A DNA stretch of 44,370 nucleotides from CADCVT01 sp035940955 (GTDB lineage: Bacteria; Actinomycetota; Thermoleophilia; Solirubrobacterales; Solirubrobacteraceae). Below, piece after piece: positions 39,456-44,370 of the stretch (positions within the stretch are counted from its first letter, which is position 1; every line of letters begins with the position of its first letter). The notes under the pieces are model-generated. The model made no database searches. It saw only the letters and a list, made by a program, of their open reading frames with translations, and had not been told where the DNA came from. The position numbers and the translations under genes were made by a program. The stretch is from assembly GCA_035940955.1 (NCBI GenBank), contig DASZEJ010000112.1:1-44370 (forward strand), written 5' to 3'.

Positions 39456-40189
39456 GCCAGCCGCTTCGAGGTCAGGATCGCCACAAGGTGCCCGAGGACG
39501 GTGATCGCCGCGACCGGCACCAGCGCGATCAGCAGCTCGCGCTCGACGCCGAGCACCGCCGCGACCAGCGCCAGCGCCGTGAACTCGATCGCCACGAACG
39601 CCCGGTAGAACGGCAGCCGGCCGGCGAACGACCGCAGCCGCGCGAGCAGCCCGGCCCGCGGCGCCGCCACCGCGACCGTGTCCTCGACCCGCCCGAGCCC
39701 CGCCTCGCCGCGCGCGACGTGCACCAGCGCGGTCTCGCCCTTGACGAACAGCACGAGCACGGCGACCACCAGCCCGAGCACCGGCTCGTCGACCCGGACC
39801 CCGAGAGCGATCGGCAGCGCCGCCTCGGTGACCCAGTGGCCCAGCCGGTCGAGGTAGATCCCCACGGGCGACGACTGCCCCCGCCACCGCGCCAGCTCGC
39901 CGTCCGAGCAGTCGAACAGGATCTGGCACTGGATGAGCAGCACGGCGGCGACCGCGGTCGCGACGCCGTCGACCGCGAGCGCCGCCGCCGCGGCCACGCC
40001 GCTCAGGATCATCAGCCACGTCACCCCGTTGGGCGTGATCGGGGTCCGCAGCAGCAGCCGCGTCAGGTACGGCGACAGCCGCCGGACGTACAGCCGCCCC
40101 GCCCAGTGCTCGCCGCTGTTGCGCTCGAAGATCGACGCAGGCTGGGTCGCCGCGCGCAGCTCAGCGATCGAAGGCGTCGACGTACGCAC
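39452..40189 (-). CDS. CDP-alcohol phosphotransferase with His in place of the last Asp
   Basis: A 245-residue membrane enzyme of the CDP-alcohol phosphatidyltransferase family, which joins a CDP-activated alcohol to another alcohol. The signature is DCSDGELARWRG then SPVGIYLDRLGH: Asp93, Asp96, Gly97, Arg101, Gly110 and Asp114 are kept, but the last position, normally the catalytic-base Asp, is His118. Six helices are predicted. The start is GTG 40189, overlapping the dehydrogenase gene by 29 bases. Its partners suggest a polyol-phosphate head group. It may use another base or a different reaction; the replacement looks like a subfamily feature, not random decay, because the rest is well conserved. 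Confidence 0.85.
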   Translation of the reverse strand: MRTSTPSIAELRAATQPASIFERNSGEHWAGRLYVRRLSPYLTRLLLRTPITPNGVTWLMILSGVAAAAALAVDGVATAVAAVLLIQCQILFDCSDGELARWRGQSSPVGIYLDRLGHWVTEAALPIALGVRVDEPVLGLVVAVLVLFVKGETALVHVARGEAGLGRVEDTVAVAAPRAGLLARLRSFAGRLPFYRAFVAIEFTALALVAAVLGVERELLIALVPVAAITVLGHLVAILTSKRLA

Positions 40190-41201
40190 GGACGGCGTCG
40201 GTCACCTCCCGCTCGTCGAGGCTCAGGTGCTCGAGCAGCGTGTACCGGTCCGGCCGGGTGCGCGGCGCGTAGTGCACCGCCTGGGCGAACTGCTCGTCGG
40301 TCAGCCCCAGCTCGCGCGGCAGGCGCGGCAGCCCGTGGTGGCGCAGGCAGGCGTCCAGCTCGGCGGCCAGCGTCACGTCCCCGCGCAGGTGGGAGACGAA
40401 GAGGCTCGCGGCGCCAGCCAGCTCGCCGTGCCACGCGGTGCCGGGGAAGAGGTGGTCGATCGCGTGCAGGATCTCGTGGTCGCCGCCGCTGCACGGGCGG
40501 CTCGACCCGGCGGTCGCCATCGCGAGGCCGGAGAGCACGAGGGCCTCGGCGAGAGCGATGAGGAACTCCTCGTCCTCGATCCCGTCCGCGCGGTGCAGCA
40601 CCGCCATCGCCGCGACCCGCGCGAACGTCACCGCGACGCCGTCGACCTTCTCGCCGCGCTCGCGCTCGGCGAGCTGCCAGTCGGCGATGGCCGACAGGTT
40701 CGAGACGACGTCGCCGATCCCCGACCGGCGCATCCCGGGCTCGCTGCGCCTCACGTAGTCGAGGTCGACGACGACCGCGATCGGCATCTGGACGCCGTAC
40801 GAGCCCTTGCGGCCGGCGTGCTCCAGCGACGCCACCGGCGACGCGATCCCGTCGTGGGCGAGCGACGTCGCCACCGCCACCATCGGCAGCCCGGCGAGGC
40901 TGGCGGCGTACTTCGCCACGTCGAGCGTGCGCCCGCCGCCGATGCCCACGACCGCGTCGTGGAAGTCGTTGCGCAGCTCGCGCGACAGCTCGACCGCCGT
41001 CTCGACGCTGCCGCTCTCGACGAGGTGGACGTCGGCCTTCTCCAGCGAGGACCGGAGCTGCGCGGCGAGCGCCTCGCCCTGCCCGGGGCCGACGACCACC
41101 GCGACGTCCCCGCCGCTGGAGATCCGCCGGTCGGCGAGCAGCGGCGCGAGCCCGGCGACCGCCCCCGGCCCGATGTCGATGGCCAGGGGCGTGCCGACCA
41201 T
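40161..41201 (-). CDS. sn-Glycerol-1-phosphate dehydrogenase-like enzyme (EgsA/AraM)
   Basis: A 346-residue enzyme of the iron-containing alcohol dehydrogenase superfamily, closest to glycerol-1-phosphate dehydrogenases, which make sn-glycerol-1-phosphate from dihydroxyacetone phosphate. Supporting features are the NAD motif VVGIGGGRTLDVAKYAASLA, TSLAHDGIASPVASL, Asp164 in GIGDVVSN, and the metal-binding GSSRPCSGGDHEILHAID and AWHGELAG (His242/246 and His258). Archaeal EgsA and Bacillus AraM share these. The start ATG 41201 is five bases after the nucleotidyltransferase stop. G1P is otherwise an archaeal lipid building block, so the product here is notable. Other polyol phosphates cannot be excluded. 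Confidence 0.87.
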   Translation of the reverse strand: MVGTPLAIDIGPGAVAGLAPLLADRRISSGGDVAVVVGPGQGEALAAQLRSSLEKADVHLVESGSVETAVELSRELRNDFHDAVVGIGGGRTLDVAKYAASLAGLPMVAVATSLAHDGIASPVASLEHAGRKGSYGVQMPIAVVVDLDYVRRSEPGMRRSGIGDVVSNLSAIADWQLAERERGEKVDGVAVTFARVAAMAVLHRADGIEDEEFLIALAEALVLSGLAMATAGSSRPCSGGDHEILHAIDHLFPGTAWHGELAGAASLFVSHLRGDVTLAAELDACLRHHGLPRLPRELGLTDEQFAQAVHYAPRTRPDRYTLLEHLSLDEREVTDAVRAYVDAFDR

Positions 41202-41206
41202 CCGGG

Positions 41207-41941
41207 TCAGCAGCGGCAAGCGAGCTCCCGGGCGCGCGCGAGGTCGGCGTGGTCGTCGACCTCCACCCACTCGACGGTCCCGATCGGCGCCGCGCGCACC
41301 CTGCCGCCGCGGTCGGCGAGGACCTGGAAGCCGTCCTCGTAATAGAGCTGCGGGTCGCGGCGGAACGTCGCCTCCAGCGCATCGGCCAGCGCGTCGGCGG
41401 CGTGCGGCTCGATCAGCGTCACGCCGATGTACTCCCCCTGCGCGGTCGCCGGGTCCAGGCCCTTGTGGATGCGGTCCACGTACCCCTCTTCCGACAGGTG
41501 GACCTTCATCTCCTCCTCGCCGAGCGCCTTCTCGGCGTCGACCGCGAGCACGAGGTCGTCGTCGCCGCGGGCCGCGAGGACCGCGTCCTCGACCGAGGCG
41601 GGGTGGACCGTGTCGCCGTTGCAGAGGATCACGCCCTGGTCGAAGTGGTCGCGCGCGCACCACAGCGAGTACGCGTTGTTCCACTCCAGCGCCCTGTCGT
41701 TGAAGACGAGCTCGAGCCGCAGGTCGTGCGCGGCCTCCAGATCGGCCCTGCGGTCCTCGATGCGGTGCGCGGCGAAGCCGGTGATGACGACGACCTCCTC
41801 CATCCCGGCGTGGCGCAGGTTCGCCAGGGCGACATCGAGGATCGTGCGCTCGCCATCGACGGGCAGGAGCGTCTTGGGAAGGTCCGCGGTCAGCGGCTCG
41901 AGCCGCCGGCCCGCCCCCGCCGCGAGCACCATGCCGATCAC
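41207..41941 (-). CDS. Nucleotidyltransferase (CTP:polyol/choline-phosphate type)
   Basis: A 244-residue nucleotidyltransferase with a GT-A/Rossmann fold. The signature is VLAAGAGRRLEPLTADLPKT followed by LLPVDG, and the metal site is in ILCNGDTVHP. EWVEVDDHADLARARELA closes the domain as in phosphocholine and inositol-phosphate cytidylyltransferases. It most likely activates a phosphorylated alcohol (for example glycerol- or inositol-phosphate) to the CDP form for the two CDP-alcohol phosphotransferases nearby. The start is GTG 41941 (or ATG 41932), overlapping the previous stop. A sugar-nucleotide (NDP-sugar) product is a possible alternative. Confidence 0.87.
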   Translation of the reverse strand: MIGMVLAAGAGRRLEPLTADLPKTLLPVDGERTILDVALANLRHAGMEEVVVITGFAAHRIEDRRADLEAAHDLRLELVFNDRALEWNNAYSLWCARDHFDQGVILCNGDTVHPASVEDAVLAARGDDDLVLAVDAEKALGEEEMKVHLSEEGYVDRIHKGLDPATAQGEYIGVTLIEPHAADALADALEATFRRDPQLYYEDGFQVLADRGGRVRAAPIGTVEWVEVDDHADLARARELACRC

Positions 41942-42570
41942 TGACCCTCGTCCTCCTCTTCCTCGTAGACGCTCGAACGCTGGCCGCGGGCCGAGCCCGT
42001 CCACCCGGCGGCGCTCTCGGCGACGAACACGGCGCCGAGCACCGCGGCGAGGATGAAGAACGCCGCGGGCAGCACGCCGGCCAGCAGGACGACGTATCCA
42101 AGCAGGAGCCGGCCGTCCCAGCCGAGCCCGGCGAGGTTCACCCAGCGCGGCGGCGTGGCGCCGCGGTGGCGCAGGCGGTAGACGAGGTCGTAGTGGCGGA
42201 AGGCGAACGCGGAGATCAGGGCGAACGCGGCCGGGACGCCGCTGCCGCCCGCCAGCGAGCCGAGCCACAGCAGCCCGGCGTACTCGACGAGGCGCACGAC
42301 GGGCGGGACGAGCCACCGGAAGCCGCCGTCCTGCGCGCGTCCGGTCGCCAGGCCGCAGCCGAGGATCGCGACGGCGAGCGTCGCGCCCGCGAGGGCGTCG
42401 GACGCGCCGTCGCGCTCGGCGGCGACGGCGACGAGGAGCGGGAGCGCGGCGGCGGCGGCGAGCGCCGCGCCCGGGACCGGCAGGCGCCGGCCGGCTGTCG
42501 CGAGCGCCTGCGCGATCGGCCCGTCGTCGCGGTAGGTCTCGAGCGGCGAGGGCGCGGCGAGCGTGGCCAT
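41938..42570 (-). CDS. Membrane protein, possibly DUF5941-like
   Basis: A 210-residue membrane protein with about five to six helices (GAALAAAAALPLLVAVAAER, VRLVEYAGLLWLGSLAGGSG, LLGYVVLLAGVLPAAFFILA). A conserved-looking loop, FALISAFAFRHYDLVYRLRH then GATPPRWVNLAGLGWDGRLL, fits the DUF5941 domain that I recall next to or fused to CDP-alcohol phosphotransferases in streptomycetes. The C-terminus is acidic (YEEEEDEGQ). ATG 42570 overlaps the previous stop by four bases. It may be a partner subunit of the upstream phosphotransferase. The family name is from memory and not certain. Confidence 0.65.
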   Translation of the reverse strand: MATLAAPSPLETYRDDGPIAQALATAGRRLPVPGAALAAAAALPLLVAVAAERDGASDALAGATLAVAILGCGLATGRAQDGGFRWLVPPVVRLVEYAGLLWLGSLAGGSGVPAAFALISAFAFRHYDLVYRLRHRGATPPRWVNLAGLGWDGRLLLGYVVLLAGVLPAAFFILAAVLGAVFVAESAAGWTGSARGQRSSVYEEEEDEGQ

Positions 42571-44370
42571 CAGCGGGCGAGCGACCGCAGGAACCGGCCG
42601 GCGAACGTGTACGCGAACGCGAACAGGCCCCAGGCGAGGAGCGCGACGAACGTCACCTTCGCGTCCCACAGCGCGGCGGTGATGGAGATCACCGCGAACC
42701 GCTCCCCGATCGGGAAGGCCGCCATCCGCTTGACCCACACCATCCCGGGCCAGCGGTCGAGCTTGCGCCAGGCGCCGAGGACGCGGCGGGGGAGCCCGCC
42801 GGCGCCGCCTGCGCCCTGTGCGGTCGCTCCGCCCTGCGTGCCCGCTCCGCCCGTCGCGACCGTCGCGCCGTGCGTGCCCGCGCCGCTCGCCGCCGGCGCC
42901 ACCGCCCGCGCCGGCGCCGTCGCCGCCACGCCGGCCCCCACCCGGTCGCTCGGCTGCTCGAGCGGCGGGTGCTGCGCCTCCCCGATCACCTGCTGGCGGG
43001 CGGCGCCGAACGAGAAGTCGGCCATGTGGCGGACCGTCTGGAGCGTCAGCGCGGCGCCCGCGAGCGCCCACACGTCGCCTGCGTGCGCGGCCGAGTAGCC
43101 GATCGCCAGGCCGGCGAACACCGCGTACTCCTTCGTCCGGTCGAACACGGAGTCCAGCCACGCGCCGAGCTTCGAGAACTGGCGCGTGTAGCGGGCGAGC
43201 TGGCCGTCGACGCAGTCGGTCGTGAACGCGATCTGCAGGAGGATCGCGCCGGCGACGAGGCCCCACCGCTCGCCGGTCGCGAACCCGGCCGCGGCGAGGA
43301 ACCCGATCAGCACCGAGACCGTCGTGACCTGGTTCGGGGTCAGACCCCTCCGCGCCGCCCAGCGCGCGACGTACTTGGAGTAGGTGCTGACGAAGAACGT
43401 CGTGAAGAACCCGTCGGCGGCCTTCACCGACGAGTCGAGCAGCACCCTGTCCTCGTCGTAGCCGCGGATCTCGGTCGCCGCGCGGTCGACGTCCGCGCGC
43501 GACAGCGGCCGCGCCCAGAAGAGCTTGCGCAGGTGGTTGATCCCGACCTGCGCGCCCGACCGGACCAGCCCGACGAGCAGCAGCGAGACGACGTCGTCGG
43601 GCGCCGCGGCGAGCCGGCGGCGCAGCTCGGCCTCGTCGGCCTCCGACAGCACGACGTCGTCGGGGCGCTCGGGCGCCTCGTCCTCGCCGGCCGGCGCGTC
43701 GTCGTCGAGGTCGGCGTCCACCTCGAGCAGCCCCTGGCGGCGGACGTCGGCCTCGCCGGAGGCCTGGCGCGCGGCGATGCGCGCGAAGGCGCCCCGCCAC
43801 ATGCCGGCCTTGCGGTCGAGCTCGTCGTCCCAGCCGTCGGGCAGGGGAGGGGCGGTGAGGTCGGCGAGCCGCTCGGCGACGGCGGCCAGCGCCGCGCGGT
43901 CGTCCCCGGCGACCTTCAGCACCCCCAGGAAGGTCGCGGTCGGCCGGTGCACGAGGTGGTACGGCGACGCCGCGCTCACGATCCGCCCCCGCGCCGACCG
44001 GATCCGCGGCGCGGTCGGCCGACCCAGCGGCCCGACCGTCGCCAGCGCGCCCGTCGACACGCGCGGATCGGCCGCGAGCCCCGCGAGCACCTCGCGCTGC
44101 GTCACCACGTCCGCGTGAGCGACGACGAGCCCGCCGGCGGAGTCGCGCGCGAGGCGGGCGACCGCGCGCAGGTCCGAGGAGGGGTCGGCGCTCGCCTCGA
44201 CGGCGACGCGCGGAGCGGGCGCCGCCGCGCCGTTGGCTGAGGCACCGCCGACGATCGCGCCGGCGGCGCCCGCCGCGCTCCCGCCGCTGCTGCGCGCAGC
44301 CGCTGGTGCGCCTCCGCCGTCCGCTGGTGCGCCTCCGCCGTCCGCTGCCGCGCCTCCGCCGTCCGCCGTC
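42570..44370 (-). CDS. CDP-alcohol phosphotransferase with N-terminal domain, 5' end cut by window
   Basis: At least 599 residues, open to the right edge, so the true start lies outside. From the visible end it has a low-complexity stretch with a 7-residue repeat, then VAVEASADPSSDLRAVARLA and VVAHADVVTQREVLAGLAAD, which look like part of a nucleotidyltransferase fold. An acidic linker follows. The membrane domain from about residue 300 has GLTPNQVTTVSVLIG and the full motif DCVDGQLARYTR then SKLGAWLDSVFDRTKEY, with all Asp residues. Near the end is a Gly/Ala/Thr-rich loop and two more helices. The layout recalls fused cytidylyltransferase/phosphotransferase enzymes such as inositol-phosphate DIPP synthase. 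GTG 44108 could be an internal start but cuts the domain. Confidence 0.87.
   Translation of the reverse strand, partial: TADGGGAAADGGGAPADGGGAPAAARSSGGSAAGAAGAIVGGASANGAAAPAPRVAVEASADPSSDLRAVARLARDSAGGLVVAHADVVTQREVLAGLAADPRVSTGALATVGPLGRPTAPRIRSARGRIVSAASPYHLVHRPTATFLGVLKVAGDDRAALAAVAERLADLTAPPLPDGWDDELDRKAGMWRGAFARIAARQASGEADVRRQGLLEVDADLDDDAPAGEDEAPERPDDVVLSEADEAELRRRLAAAPDDVVSLLLVGLVRSGAQVGINHLRKLFWARPLSRADVDRAATEIRGYDEDRVLLDSSVKAADGFFTTFFVSTYSKYVARWAARRGLTPNQVTTVSVLIGFLAAAGFATGERWGLVAGAILLQIAFTTDCVDGQLARYTRQFSKLGAWLDSVFDRTKEYAVFAGLAIGYSAAHAGDVWALAGAALTLQTVRHMADFSFGAARQQVIGEAQHPPLEQPSDRVGAGVAATAPARAVAPAASGAGTHGATVATGGAGTQGGATAQGAGGAGGLPRRVLGAWRKLDRWPGMVWVKRMAAFPIGERFAVISITAALWDAKVTFVALLAWGLFAFAYTFAGRFLRSLAR
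44301..44370. repeat. 21-bp tandem repeat, three copies plus part
   Basis: The unit CGCTGGTGCGCCTCCGCCGT C runs at 44301-44321, 44322-44342 and (with changes) 44343-44363, with part of a further copy to the window end. It lies in the coding frame of the phosphotransferase gene and encodes a 7-residue Gly/Ala/Pro repeat (DGGGAPA). The array may continue outside the window. Confidence 0.9.

Noticed and set aside
43326..43345. GGGGTCAGACCCC-like short palindrome, resembling dispersed intergenic repeats
   Set aside because: It lies inside the conserved GLTPNQ segment of the CDP-alcohol phosphotransferase and is explained by coding sequence.
1..44370. tRNA, rRNA, transposase, integrase or prophage genes
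   Set aside because: None could be recognised on either strand by reading; a tRNAscan or IS search would settle it.

Overview
The window is very GC-rich DNA (clearly above 70% by eye) packed almost wall to wall with genes. Many start with GTG or TTG, and most neighbours overlap by 4 bases (ATGA/GTGA). The gene content is actinobacterial: an InhA-like enoyl reductase, a MaoC-type dehydratase in a type II fatty acid operon, MprAB-like and NarL-like two-component genes, and a def-fmt-rsmB-rpe cluster. Together with the sigma-linked membrane protein near 8 kb this suggests a deep-branching actinobacterium such as Solirubrobacterales (Thermoleophilia). That placement is an inference from gene style; no rRNA or tRNA gene was seen.

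Layout: (1) 1-6517, one plus-strand fatty acid operon: partial fabH, fabG, acyl carrier protein, fabF, a PccB/AccD-type carboxyltransferase, a MaoC-like dehydratase, an InhA-like fabI and a fatty-acyl-reductase-like SDR. (2) 6553-10742, an ECF sigma factor with a membrane partner, then an OmpR-type regulator and its sensor kinase. (3) 10739-16113, a PRC-barrel protein facing def, fmt, a glycosyltransferase, rsmB, a zinc-ribbon protein and rpe. (4) 16122-20161, a lone receiver, a sensor kinase split by an apparent 1-base frameshift, a NarL-type regulator and an AI-2E-type permease. (5) 20151-31458, surface polysaccharide and membrane genes: CaCA exchanger, flippase, methyltransferase, polyprenyl-type glycosyltransferase, two GT-C-like membrane proteins, EamA transporter, PQQ-repeat protein with an arginine-rich tail, and O-antigen-ligase-like protein. 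(6) 31539-35850, a secreted protein, a Tat-dependent PhoD phosphatase and a second GT-C-like paralogue. (7) 35720-44370, a minus-strand operon running off the right edge: CDP-alcohol phosphotransferase with an N-terminal extension, membrane protein, nucleotidyltransferase, sn-glycerol-1-phosphate dehydrogenase-like enzyme, second CDP-alcohol phosphotransferase, glycosyltransferase, TagGH/Wzm-Wzt-type ABC exporter and MFS protein.

The most interesting unit is region 7. It joins an archaeal/AraM-type glycerol-1-phosphate dehydrogenase with activation, transfer and export enzymes, which looks like a pathway for a polyol-phosphate lipid or teichoic-acid-like polymer. The window also has several in-frame tandem repeat arrays at gene junctions and a set of -10-like hexamers only 6-10 bases upstream of start codons, which suggests leaderless transcripts. 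No gap above 300 bases is without a gene, and no CRISPR array, insertion sequence, transposase or RNA gene was recognised.
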